Below, in pieces: positions 35,736 to 44,533 of a stretch of DNA of 64,000 nt; position 1 is the stretch's first letter; every line of letters begins with the position of its first letter. The notes under the pieces are model-generated. The model was not told the DNA's origin. It searched no databases and saw nothing but the letters and a program-made list of their open reading frames with translations. The position numbers and the translations under genes are program-made. The stretch lies in contig DQFO01000006.1 in assembly GCA_003525075.1 (NCBI GenBank), positions 59,321 through 123,320 on the forward strand, in the 5' to 3' direction. This DNA is from Clostridiales bacterium (GTDB taxonomy: Bacteria; Bacillota; Clostridia; TANB77; CAG-508).

Positions 35736-35816
35736 ATTGTAATTTATATGTTTTGAAAATTTATTTTATTGAAAAATAAGCGGTTCAATATTCCAAGCAA
35801 ACCAAAAAGGATAATA
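35736..35816. repeat. 81-bp duplication, copy B (3' end of vanZ)
   Basis: See copy A at 34339. This is probably the source copy, because here the coding frame of vanZ runs through it to the stop at 35766. Confidence 0.85.
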
Positions 35817-36386
35817 TAAGAAAAACATACCCAAAAAGCTTAAAAGTATATACCATATTACATCACTCTTACCTTTTACAGGCTTTTTTAAATGCTCTCC
35901 AAAACATAATGAAACTATTTGCCAAATAATATATCCGATTAATGCACCCATTGTATTAGCAATTAAATCATTGACATCAGTTGTACGGTTCGTGATTAAT
36001 TGAGATATTTCTATCATTAATGAAAAACCTGCCCCTAAAAATAATGTTTTATAAAATTTACGATAGTTCTTCCAAATAAAAGGAACTAAAAATCCAAAAG
36101 GAACAAGCATTAAAATATTTAAGTAAAAAGTTTTCTCTATGATGTTAAAAGGGATGAGATTAATATTAGCTTGAATAATTGATGTATTATCTCCACCTTT
36201 TGGTGCATATAATATATTTGTTAAACCTCCTGCACCAGTTAAATCATATACTTTCCAAAGATATAAAACGAAAATTAGCATTGCTAAAATTGATAAATGA
36301 TACCCTTTCCTTTTTCTTGCTGTAAAGTAAATAGTACACGGTAAAACAGCACATAAAATGCTATATATCACTTCTATAATAATCAT
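35766..36386 (-). CDS. VanZ-family membrane protein
   Basis: 206 residues with five or six helices. NINLIPFNII, NILMLVPFGFLVPFIW and the RTTDVNDLIANTMGALIGYIIW helix are hallmarks of VanZ-like proteins, which can lower teicoplanin or lipoglycopeptide sensitivity by an unknown route. It follows the carboxypeptidase gene by 15 bp, so both act on the envelope in one operon. Confidence 0.85.
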   Translation of the reverse strand: MIIIEVIYSILCAVLPCTIYFTARKRKGYHLSILAMLIFVLYLWKVYDLTGAGGLTNILYAPKGGDNTSIIQANINLIPFNIIEKTFYLNILMLVPFGFLVPFIWKNYRKFYKTLFLGAGFSLMIEISQLITNRTTDVNDLIANTMGALIGYIIWQIVSLCFGEHLKKPVKGKSDVIWYILLSFLGMFFLYYPFWFAWNIEPLIFQ

Positions 36387-36401
36387 CTCCTTTATTTTAA
36401 C

Positions 36402-37355
36402 TTACTTTTTCAAATAATCTGATTCATCTATTGTTTTTAAAACATAATTAACATCATCATATCGTGAATAATTAGATTGTGAACCTAAACTACATATCAA
36501 AAATTCTTTTCCATGCTTTTTATATAATACTACTAAATTAAAATCATCAGATAAAGAACCTGTTTTTACACCAATTACATTTTTGTTATAATATTCTGAT
36601 GTAGGATCAAGGAATGTATTTGTATTTTTCCAAGTCTGCATGCTACCATCTGGTAAAGTTGCTGTATATGAAGTTTGAGAAACTATATCCTTAAACCATT
36701 CATTCTTTAATAAATCCATTACAACTTCTTCTAAGTCTAATACAGTTGTATGAGCTTCTGTATCAAATCCACTTGGATCATATAAAATAGTATCCTTATA
36801 ATCATTTTGTTTTAAATATTCATTCAAGTTTTTCATAAAGACTTCTATTCGCTCTTTGCTAGTAGTAGCTTTAGGAGATATAATACCTCCACAATAATCA
36901 GCTAATACATAGGCTGCATCATTCCCTGATGGTACTAACATTGCAGCAAATAAATTTTTAACATAATATTTCTTTTCTTTAATGTTTGCAACAGATGAAC
37001 CTTGTTTTGTTAATGAAATTGCTTCATTTTTTGCCAAAACTACATCATCTAAATCAACGAGTGTTGTTGCATAGTCAATAACAAATAATTTAGCTAAACT
37101 TGCAGGAGTTTGTTGTTCATTTGCTCTTTTAGAAACAAAATCGTTATTATTTGAAAGATCAACCGCTATCAATGATTTTGCATTATATGAATCTGGTATA
37201 GTATATCTGTTTATAAAACTATTTATTTTATTTTTTGTATCTCTAAAATTTTCTGGTTCAATCGCCCAAGGTATAAAAAATCTTCCAAGTATTATTATTG
37301 CAAAAAAAACTATTACTATATACTTTGCTTTTTTCTTTTTATTACAACCTCTCAT
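36402..37355 (-). CDS. Serine D-alanyl-D-alanine carboxypeptidase (S11 family)
   Basis: 317 residues with one N-terminal anchor helix. The penicillin-binding triad is complete: S-x-x-K in PASLAKLF, SGN in LVPSGNDAAYVLADYCGG, and KTG in GVKTGSLSDDFNLVV. It removes the terminal D-Ala from peptidoglycan stem peptides outside the membrane. The C-terminal beta domain of DacA-type enzymes is lacking, giving a compact form. First gene of the carboxypeptidase-vanZ pair. Confidence 0.88.
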   Translation of the reverse strand: MRGCNKKKKAKYIVIVFFAIIILGRFFIPWAIEPENFRDTKNKINSFINRYTIPDSYNAKSLIAVDLSNNNDFVSKRANEQQTPASLAKLFVIDYATTLVDLDDVVLAKNEAISLTKQGSSVANIKEKKYYVKNLFAAMLVPSGNDAAYVLADYCGGIISPKATTSKERIEVFMKNLNEYLKQNDYKDTILYDPSGFDTEAHTTVLDLEEVVMDLLKNEWFKDIVSQTSYTATLPDGSMQTWKNTNTFLDPTSEYYNKNVIGVKTGSLSDDFNLVVLYKKHGKEFLICSLGSQSNYSRYDDVNYVLKTIDESDYLKK

Positions 37356-37486
37356 TTATAAACTCTCCTTTAGCATATTATAACATATATATATACAAAA
37401 ACAATTAATTTTTTATTAAATTTATTTCATTTACTAATATAATTTCTTATACAAATTACTATTTGTTGAGATTATACCACAATAAT

Positions 37487-37522
37487 AAAAAATACTCCAT
37501 ACATTTGCACAGAGTATTTTTT
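37487..37522 (-). terminator. Terminator of the ABC-2 exporter operon
   Basis: AAAAAATACTC and GAGTATTTTTT form a perfect 11-bp stem. Confidence 0.8.
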
Positions 37523-37529
37523 ATGTTTT

Positions 37530-38756
37530 TTAGTTTTGCTTATCTTTATATATTTTTATAATATCTTTAAGACTCATTTTTGTTCCATAATTTAATATTG
37601 CATTTGAATATATCTTTATTGCTACTTTAGCTATAACTAATATTGTCACTAATAAAATTGCAATAGAAATTGCTACATCTGTTCCACTTGCTAATCCCAT
37701 CATTATTCTAAAAGGCATACAGAATGGTGATGATATTGGAAATAGTGAAGCAAATACATTAAGTTCACTTGTTGGATTTATCATTGTAAAATATGATAAA
37801 TAAAATCCGACAACAGCAAGTATTGCTACTGGGCTATTTGCTGATTGTATATCTTCTGGTTTGCTCACAGTTGATCCAGTTAGTGCATATAACAAAGCAT
37901 AAGTAAAATATCCTAATATAAAATATATTATAGTGATAATTCCTAGATATGCTGTAATATTAGACATATCTAATACTGCATCTAATAATTCAGGCTCTAA
38001 AAATGCTTTAGCACTTAATAAAGCTGTTCCTACAATCAATATCATTTGTAGTAAACCTACAATTCCAATTCCCAATGTTTTGCCTAATACTATTGTTCTA
38101 GGACTCGTTGATGTTACTAATGTTTCCATTATTTTTGATGTTTTTTCTGTTGTTATCGAACTTGATACTTGGTAAGCACAGAAATATATTGCATAAAATA
38201 ATACTATTGACATTGCCATCATTGTAAATAAATTTCCACTTGCTTCTTTTTCATCTGTTTGTTCTAAACTAAATTCAAAATTAGGTGTAATTGATTGTAA
38301 TTCTTCTTCTGTTAAGCCTAATTTACTAATTTGAATATTAGTATATAAAGAATTTATAGCACTTACTATCGTTTCTGGTACTTCATCCATAAAATTAGTA
38401 TTTTCCACTATATATCTAATTTTCACATTGTTATCTTGTTTTTCTACTATTATTGCTTTAGCAATTTCTTCGTTCTCTATTTTTTCTTTTATTTCTTCAA
38501 AAGATGCTGTTCCCACTTCTATTTCATATCCTAAATCTGCCTCTTTTAAAAGTTCTAAATTACCTTCAAATATATTTTCATTATCTACAATTAAAAGTTT
38601 ATCTTCACTATCTTCTCCTTTAATTGATTTTATTATATTTGGAACATTAAAGCCTATTACTATTAAAACTAAAATAATTAATGTTGATATTATAAACGAT
38701 TTTCTTTTTACCATATCTTTCATAGTAAATTTTATTACAGTTATTATATCTTTCAT
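37530..38756 (-). CDS. ABC-2 type permease (NatB-like)
   Basis: 408 residues: one N-terminal helix, a 150-residue extracellular domain, then five or six C-terminal helices with TSTSPRTIVLGKTLGIGIVGLLQ, typical of NatB/YhaP-like permeases. The ATG at 38756 sits 8 bases after GGTGGG and immediately follows the ATPase stop. Confidence 0.85.
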   Translation of the reverse strand: MKDIITVIKFTMKDMVKRKSFIISTLIILVLIVIGFNVPNIIKSIKGEDSEDKLLIVDNENIFEGNLELLKEADLGYEIEVGTASFEEIKEKIENEEIAKAIIVEKQDNNVKIRYIVENTNFMDEVPETIVSAINSLYTNIQISKLGLTEEELQSITPNFEFSLEQTDEKEASGNLFTMMAMSIVLFYAIYFCAYQVSSSITTEKTSKIMETLVTSTSPRTIVLGKTLGIGIVGLLQMILIVGTALLSAKAFLEPELLDAVLDMSNITAYLGIITIIYFILGYFTYALLYALTGSTVSKPEDIQSANSPVAILAVVGFYLSYFTMINPTSELNVFASLFPISSPFCMPFRIMMGLASGTDVAISIAILLVTILVIAKVAIKIYSNAILNYGTKMSLKDIIKIYKDKQN

Positions 38757-38757
38757 T

Positions 38758-39648
38758 CTACTCACCCACCTTTTCTATGAATATATCATTTAAAGTAGGC
38801 TTTTTAATTTCAAATTTATCTACTTTAATTCCTTCAGTAATTAATTTATTTAAAAGTTTATGAGCTGTTCCTTCATCATTTATTTTTATAACATAGTTAT
38901 AATTTGCTACATTTTCTATTTCTAAATTAAACTCTTTAATATAAGTATCTATATCTTGCTTTACATCAATTTCTACTCTATTAGCTGGGTATGTTTCTTT
39001 TATTTGTTTTAGATTGCCCTGTAATACTGTTTTTCCTTTATTTAATATTAAAATATCACTACAAAATTCTTCTATTGTAGCCATTTGATGTGCTGACATT
39101 ATTACATATTTTCCGTTTTTAACTAAATCAATTATAATATTTTTTAATATTTCTGTATTTACTGGATCTAACCCACTAAAAGGCTCATCTAATACTACTA
39201 ATTCTGGGTTATGTATTATTGCATTCATAAATTGTATTTTTTGTTGATTTCCTTTTGATAGTTTTTCAGCTGGCATTTGCAAATATTCTTCTACTTTTAG
39301 TTCTTTTGCCCATTTATTAATAGCTGTTATAGCATCATCTTTTTTCATACCTTTTAATTCTGCAAAATACATTAATTGATCCATTATTTTTGTTTTAGGA
39401 TATACTCCTCTTTCTTCTGGTAAATATCCAAAATTAACATTTTCCCTATCTACCTCTTTACCTTTCCAAGTAATTTCCCCACTATCTTTTTTAATAATTC
39501 CAAGTAACATTCTTATTGTTGTTGTTTTCCCTGCTCCATTTGTTCCAAGTAAACCATATACACCTGGTTTTTCTATACTAAATGAAATGTTATCAACTGC
39601 AACTTTTCCTACGAATGTTTTTGATACATTTTTTAATACTAAACTCAT
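38758..39648 (-). CDS. ABC-2 exporter ATPase (NatA-like)
   Basis: 296 residues: Walker A GTNGAGKTT, Q-loop, signature LSKGNQQK, Walker B LVVLDEPFSGLDP, switch His in SAHQM, and a C-terminal extension common in NatA/CcmA-type exporters. The ATG at 39648 (MSLVLKNVSKTF) fits the ribosome site AAAGGA better than the one at 39666. Confidence 0.9.
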   Translation of the reverse strand: MSLVLKNVSKTFVGKVAVDNISFSIEKPGVYGLLGTNGAGKTTTIRMLLGIIKKDSGEITWKGKEVDRENVNFGYLPEERGVYPKTKIMDQLMYFAELKGMKKDDAITAINKWAKELKVEEYLQMPAEKLSKGNQQKIQFMNAIIHNPELVVLDEPFSGLDPVNTEILKNIIIDLVKNGKYVIMSAHQMATIEEFCSDILILNKGKTVLQGNLKQIKETYPANRVEIDVKQDIDTYIKEFNLEIENVANYNYVIKINDEGTAHKLLNKLITEGIKVDKFEIKKPTLNDIFIEKVGE

Positions 39649-39777
39649 TTCGTTTTTTCCTTTCATTCATTGGTTTCTATTATAGCATAAGATTATAAAT
39701 TATTATATAATTTTGATATTTTTCTTACTTATTTAGATATATTATTTTAGAGTATAAATTACTATTCGTATTTAACT

Positions 39778-40104
39778 TTATTTCGTTAATTGATAACTTT
39801 GTTCTATCAATTCTTTAACTAAATTATTGTCCACTTTTTCATCCACAATAATTGTATTCCAATGTTCCTTATTCATGTGATATGCAGGTATTATATAATC
39901 ATAAGTATTTCTCAATATATCAGAATAATTTGGATCTGTCTTAACATTAAGGTATAACTTATTATTTACATTCATTAATAATGCAAACCACTTTTTATTT
40001 TTCAAATGTTTCATTGTTACAGATTCAAAGTCATCTGAAAATGGACAATCTTTATATGTATTTTCCAATGTTAAACAATATTTTATTATTTCTTCTTTAT
40101 TCAT
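39778..40104 (-). CDS. MmcQ/YjbR-family protein
   Basis: 108 residues with KDCPFSDDFESVTMKHLKNKKWFALLM and YHMNKEHWNTIIVD, which mark the MmcQ/YjbR fold (double-wing DNA-binding-like). Function in the cell is not established. Confidence 0.85.
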   Translation of the reverse strand: MNKEEIIKYCLTLENTYKDCPFSDDFESVTMKHLKNKKWFALLMNVNNKLYLNVKTDPNYSDILRNTYDYIIPAYHMNKEHWNTIIVDEKVDNNLVKELIEQSYQLTK

Positions 40105-40114
40105 AACTAAATCC

Positions 40115-40291
40115 TTATAATAATCTACTAAATTTTTTACTATATTTATCTATATCCTTTGTACTTTGACTTACAATAAAATCTGTTACCTTAATTTTTA
40201 ATCTTTCAACTTCATCATTTGTATAATTTTTATCTTCTACATGTATTCCTGCTTCATTAAATAATTGAATATCTTTGCTTGAAAATTGCAC
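40115..40291 (-). CDS. Small hypothetical protein, 58 residues
   Basis: GTG start at 40291 with GAAGGAA upstream; MQFSSKDIQLFNEAGIHVEDKNY..., a helical protein ending SKKFSRLL. It lies between the MBL-fold and MmcQ/YjbR genes with 10-19 bp gaps, so it is probably cotranscribed. No function recognised. Confidence 0.55.
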   Translation of the reverse strand: MQFSSKDIQLFNEAGIHVEDKNYTNDEVERLKIKVTDFIVSQSTKDIDKYSKKFSRLL

Positions 40292-40310
40292 TATTTGTTC
40301 CTTCTTTCAT

Positions 40311-40946
40311 TTATTGTTTCATTAAAATTATACCTTTTATACTTGGATTTAATAATTTTATAAAGTCCGTGGCATCTTGTTTTGTTCCAACTACACTACC
40401 ATAATGAATTGGAACTGCTATTTTAGGTTGTATTTCATTTATTAATTGTGCTGCCTCTTTAAAATCTATTGTATATGTTCCTCCAACTGGAACAAAAGCA
40501 ACATCACATTTTACTTTTCTATTTTCTTCTGTAATGTCAGTATCTCCTGCAATATAGTATCTAATATCATCTAGTGTGATGCTATAACCAACCCAACCAT
40601 TTTCTTTTGGATGAAATGTCTTATTTGTATTATATGCTGGTATTGTTTCAAATTTAATTCCTTGTACCATATACTTTTCATTTGGCTCTACTGTAATAAT
40701 TGCATTTTTATTTATTCCTTTTCTTAATAGCTTTGTTAATAATTCTTCTGGTATTATAATAATTGTGTTTTCATTTATAACCTTATCTATATCTTCCTCA
40801 GAATAGTGATCATAATGGTCGTGTGTTATAAAAACAATATCTGCATCATTATAGTTTTTCTCTATTTTAAATGGATCAATATATATGACTTTTTCTTTAT
40901 TTATTTTTATACTACTATGGCATAAAACTTCTACATTTTCTAACAT
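40311..40946 (-). CDS. Metallo-beta-lactamase-fold hydrolase (UlaG-like)
   Basis: 211 residues. Metal ligands HDHYDH (about residues 42-47), Asp in IAGDTDIT and His in PIHYGSVVGTK are in the UlaG/ComA-like order. AGGAGG lies before the ATG. Probably a cytoplasmic phosphodiesterase or lactonase; the substrate is unknown. Confidence 0.8.
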   Translation of the reverse strand: MLENVEVLCHSSIKINKEKVIYIDPFKIEKNYNDADIVFITHDHYDHYSEEDIDKVINENTIIIIPEELLTKLLRKGINKNAIITVEPNEKYMVQGIKFETIPAYNTNKTFHPKENGWVGYSITLDDIRYYIAGDTDITEENRKVKCDVAFVPVGGTYTIDFKEAAQLINEIQPKIAVPIHYGSVVGTKQDATDFIKLLNPSIKGIILMKQ

Positions 40947-41128
40947 TTTTCTGCCTCCTTGTGAATTTTTATGTACTCAAAGGCATTATACCACAAAAAT
41001 TTTTTCTTTGTACTAAATTAATTAAAATTTAATCATATTTTTTTAATTTTATTGACTTTAATTGATAACTTTGATAAATTGTTAAAAAATACAAAAGATG
41101 TAATTATTTGTCGAAGGGGGTGAATATA

Positions 41129-41404
41129 ATGAATAAAGCTGAATTTGTAAATGCAATGGCAGAACAAACTGGTCTTTCTAAAAAAGATTCTGAAGCTGCT
41201 ATTAATGCTTTTGTAAATATTGTTTCTGATGAATTAGTAAAAAAAGAAAAAGTTTCTTTAATAGGATTTGGAACTTTTGAAACAAGAGAAAGAGCAGCTC
41301 GTACTGGTAGAAACCCACAAACTGGAGCTGAATTAAAAATTGCTGCTTCAATAACTCCTGCTTTCAAACCTGGAAAAGCATTAAAAGAAAAAGTTAATCA
41401 ATAA
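41129..41404 (+). CDS. hup: HU-family histone-like DNA-binding protein
   Basis: 91 residues: MNKAEFVNAMAEQTGLSKKDSEAAINAF...SLIGFGTFETRERAARTGRNPQTG, the full HU core with the DNA-bending arm (RTGRNPQTGAEL). The ATG at 41129 follows AGGGGGTG. Single + strand gene between two - strand blocks. Confidence 0.95.
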   Translation: MNKAEFVNAMAEQTGLSKKDSEAAINAFVNIVSDELVKKEKVSLIGFGTFETRERAARTGRNPQTGAELKIAASITPAFKPGKALKEKVNQ

Positions 41405-41409
41405 AAAAT

Positions 41410-41446
41410 AAGGCGTACTAGGAATTAAATTCCTAATACACCTTTT
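41410..41446 (+). terminator. Terminator after hup
   Basis: AAGGCGTACTAGGAATT pairs with ATTCCTAATACACCTT with two mismatches, then TTTATTTTTT. Confidence 0.75.
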
Positions 41447-41680
41447 ATTTTTTATTTCAAAATCATATATTCTATTCTTCAATAATAATTACCCAATAAC
41501 CTTTTTTATTATTTCTAATTCTTTTTAATACTCGTTTTTCTTTTAATTCATTCATATTTCTGTATTGGTGAACTATTCGTTATTTTCTTCTAATGAAATT
41601 ATAACTGTAAAATAATGCACCGAAATAAATTTTCGTATATACTATTTAAATGTTTGTCCTTGTATTTTCAAATTATTAAA

Positions 41681-42964
41681 CTATGGTCTCAAAGATGTTA
41701 TTGGAATAATATATATTCCTGTTTCTTTATCTTGTATAACTGCCTCATAATGTCCCACTATAATACACATAAATTTTGGTTTTTTATTTACATTTTTATA
41801 AAAAGTCATTAAACTTTTTTTAGCATCTTCAACACTACCATCACTTAATTTTATTTCTACCGCAGCATATTCCCCATCTCTAAATTCTAATATGCTATCA
41901 ACTTCATCTCCTGAAACATTATCTCTAAAATGATACAAATGTCCATCCAAATAATCCATATATATTCTTAAATCTCTTTCTACTAATGCTTCAAATAGTA
42001 ATCCAAATGTTTCGTGGTCATTTAATAACTTATCAACAGTTAAATCCAAGCTAGCACATGCAAGAGATGGATCTACTAGATGTCTTTTAGGTGATTTTCC
42101 TATTCTTTTTGATGAACGATAATTTATACTAAATGCTTCTTGATTTGCTGTTAAATATAAATCATCTAAAACGCTTACATAATCTGCTACTGTTAATCTA
42201 CTCGCAATTAAATCATCAGTATTCTCAAATTCTTCAATATCTTTTACTATTGTATCATTTCCGGCAATAGTAGTTTCATTTCTTGAAAGAGAACGAATTA
42301 ACATTCTCATTTTATTTGAATCTCTTTTTTTATCTTTTCTTTCATTAATATCTCTAGTAATAACAGACTCTATATAACTTCTTGGGATAACCTCAATATC
42401 ATCTCCCTCTTTATCAATATTTTCTGGCCATCCTCCTCTTATAATAAGTTTTGCTAATTCATCTAATTCAACTTTTCTTATATACTTACAATTAACATTA
42501 CCCGAAAACATTTCTTCAATAGAAACATCTCCTGTAGAATCTCCTGATTCGTATAGGCTCATTGGATTCATTTTCATTATGGCGATTCTTCCTGTTCCAG
42601 AATGAAATATCTCTTCTTCTCTTTCTTCTTTAGAAAGTGATGTAGAACCTGTAAGAATAAATTTTCCTTTATCATGGTCGCTATCACATTCATGTCTTAC
42701 TGCATCCCATATACTTGGGACTAATTGCCATTCATCTATAAGTTGTGGTCTATCTTGGTTAAAAATGTATTTTGGATCTACTTTAGCTAAATCTCTTGGA
42801 CTTTTTTCAGTCATGTATGAAACACTATTAGCATGTTTTAATGATGTCCATGTTTTTCCACACCATTTTGGACCTTGTATAGAAATTGCTCCAAAAATTT
42901 TTAAATATCTGTCTATCTTATCATCTATTAATCTTTTACGATAATCTTTTTTCTCTAAACTCAT
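41681..42964 (-). CDS. AAA-family ATPase with DUF4143 (PD-(D/E)XK-like) domain
   Basis: 427 residues from the ATG at 42964 (TGGAGG upstream). Residues about 20-170 hold a P-loop variant (GPKWCGKTWT), Walker B-like QLIDEWQLVP and the sensor stretch FILTGSTS. A helical middle region follows, then DUF4143 with DSILEFRDGEYAAVEIKLSD, whose D...E-x-K arrangement is that of PD-(D/E)XK nucleases. Proteins of this layout are common and unexplained in gut anaerobes. The gene is preceded by a 23-bp iteron array that this protein or a partner could bind. Confidence 0.85.
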   Translation of the reverse strand: MSLEKKDYRKRLIDDKIDRYLKIFGAISIQGPKWCGKTWTSLKHANSVSYMTEKSPRDLAKVDPKYIFNQDRPQLIDEWQLVPSIWDAVRHECDSDHDKGKFILTGSTSLSKEEREEEIFHSGTGRIAIMKMNPMSLYESGDSTGDVSIEEMFSGNVNCKYIRKVELDELAKLIIRGGWPENIDKEGDDIEVIPRSYIESVITRDINERKDKKRDSNKMRMLIRSLSRNETTIAGNDTIVKDIEEFENTDDLIASRLTVADYVSVLDDLYLTANQEAFSINYRSSKRIGKSPKRHLVDPSLACASLDLTVDKLLNDHETFGLLFEALVERDLRIYMDYLDGHLYHFRDNVSGDEVDSILEFRDGEYAAVEIKLSDGSVEDAKKSLMTFYKNVNKKPKFMCIIVGHYEAVIQDKETGIYIIPITSLRP

Positions 42965-42999
42965 TTTTATCAACCTCCATATACATTTTAGCATATCAT

Positions 43000-43193
43000 T
43001 ATACATTTTTCAATACTTTTAATATACACTTTTCAATATTTTTGATATACACTTTTCAGAAAATTATACATTTATTTTAAAAAAGCTAATATTTATGACT
43101 TTTTTCACAATATTTCTATAGATAACAATATAAATATACATTTTTCAATATTATCAATATACACTTTTCACTAATTTTGCTATACATTTTTCA
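43000..43193. repeat. Iteron array: two triplets of a 23-bp direct repeat
   Basis: The core TATACAYTTTTCA starts at 43000, 43023, 43046 and again at 43135, 43158, 43181, exactly 23 bp apart within each triplet. Degenerate copies start at 42980 and 43065. The first copies of each triplet read TATACATTTTTCAATA and the second TATACACTTTTCA. Read on the gene strand the core is TGAAAARTGTATA. The last copy overlaps the stop codon of the conjugative-element gene at 43191. Confidence 0.9.
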
Positions 43194-43679
43194 ATTTATC
43201 CTATCAACAATTTCTAATGGTGAATAAGTACATATATAACAAGATCTTTTGGTATTTAAAAACTGTTTTCTATAATCTTTTGTTTCAATAATTATTATAA
43301 CTCTTTCTGCCTTTGATATTTCATCAATTTTATCAAATAAAGCTTCTATTTCAACTTCCTTAATCGCGATTATATCATAAGTATAATAATCTGTTTGCAT
43401 ATGCACATTTACTGGAAGTTTCCCTTTTTTTAATATTGGATTTCTGTCTAAATAATTCATAACAACATCAAATGCAACAATATTCCTATTATTAATTTCT
43501 TTTTTTGCATACTTTAAAATACCTTTCTTTACATCTTTACTTATAACCTTATTGCTAATCAAATTATTTATATCTGTTTCGCTACAATTACATAATTTCA
43601 TTATTTGACTTTCTCTTAAAGAATCAAAATCCCATAATAATTTCATTATATTTTTTTGTTTATCATTCACTCGCATCAC
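43191..43679 (-). CDS. DUF5697-like protein of conjugative elements
   Basis: 162 residues: an N-terminal winged-helix-like region (QKNIMKLLWDFDSLRESQIMKLCN) and a C-terminal alpha/beta part (AERVIIIIETKDYRKQF) resembling proteins found near the VirD4 end of clostridial ICEs. Function unknown. Its start overlaps the S1-domain gene by 17 bp. It is the last gene of the conjugative block in this direction. Confidence 0.6.
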   Translation of the reverse strand: MMRVNDKQKNIMKLLWDFDSLRESQIMKLCNCSETDINNLISNKVISKDVKKGILKYAKKEINNRNIVAFDVVMNYLDRNPILKKGKLPVNVHMQTDYYTYDIIAIKEVEIEALFDKIDEISKAERVIIIIETKDYRKQFLNTKRSCYICTYSPLEIVDRIN

Positions 43680-44478
43680 TTCCCATTATCTTTATTAAAG
43701 AACTATAAATCTTGCGTTTTTCAGGAATTATTTTGTAAATCTTAATTATTACTTTTTCTCCTGGAAATGGTGGCCTATCTAGCCAAGTTGGTAATATGCA
43801 AACAGTATCTACTCCTTGTGCGATATTAGCAAAGATTCCATTATCAGTATATCCTGTAATAGTTGCTAAATACTCACCTTTTTCTGTAAAATCTTTTCTT
43901 ATATTTTTAAATGGATCTTCTAGCAAATCTTTTACTGATATTTTTATGCTTTTATTTTCTTCAGATTTTTCTTTTATAATAACCTTTATTTTGTCATTTA
44001 CTTTATACATTTTAGAAACATCTTCAACATATCCATATTGTAAATCTTGTGCTTTAACTATAAAATCTATACCTATTACTTCAATTCTTATAAACTTTTT
44101 CCATACACCTACAATTTTCCCATATATTTTATCTCCCACTTGTACTTTTTTTATATTAATTTCTTTTAATCTTTCCATAGCCTTTTTTCTCGAGCCTATC
44201 GCTTTTTCACTTATTCTATCTGCTTCTACTATAATAAATTTTATCTCTGCTCCCATCATATTTCTAAGTAGCTTTTTATCATTTTTAGAATCTTCCGATA
44301 TTTCAGTTGCTGGAATTAATACTCTAATTCCATTGAAATCTATAATAGCACAAGTAATTAACTCTTCTTTCATTTGTTCATTTTCTATTGCTATTATTTT
44401 TCCTGTTAAAATTTTTCCTTTTTCTTTAGATGAATTGATATTCTGCCATACTATCTTTTTTTGTAATTCATCTGTCAT
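43663..44478 (-). CDS. S1-like RNA-binding repeat protein of the conjugative element
   Basis: 271 residues with three S1/OB-fold-like segments: KGKILTGKIIAIEN, VGDKIYGKIVGVWKKFIRIEV and KGEYLATITGYTDNGIFANIAQGVDTVCILP. Such S1-like proteins recur in ICEs of this type. A role in RNA or single-stranded DNA handling is inferred from the fold only. Confidence 0.65.
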   Translation of the reverse strand: MTDELQKKIVWQNINSSKEKGKILTGKIIAIENEQMKEELITCAIIDFNGIRVLIPATEISEDSKNDKKLLRNMMGAEIKFIIVEADRISEKAIGSRKKAMERLKEINIKKVQVGDKIYGKIVGVWKKFIRIEVIGIDFIVKAQDLQYGYVEDVSKMYKVNDKIKVIIKEKSEENKSIKISVKDLLEDPFKNIRKDFTEKGEYLATITGYTDNGIFANIAQGVDTVCILPTWLDRPPFPGEKVIIKIYKIIPEKRKIYSSLIKIMGSDASE

Positions 44479-44533
44479 AACTTTTCACCTTCTTACTTTT
44501 TCTATTTAGGTTTTACGGTCTAACCTAAAACCA

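Noticed and set aside
41472..41555. 27-residue ORF on the - strand (MNELKEKRVLKRIRNNKKGYWVIIIEE)
   Set aside because: It reads like the tail of a lost gene and has no ribosome site; too short to call.
43000..43193. CRISPR array
   Set aside because: Units repeat directly every 23 bp with no unique spacers of normal length, and no cas genes are near.
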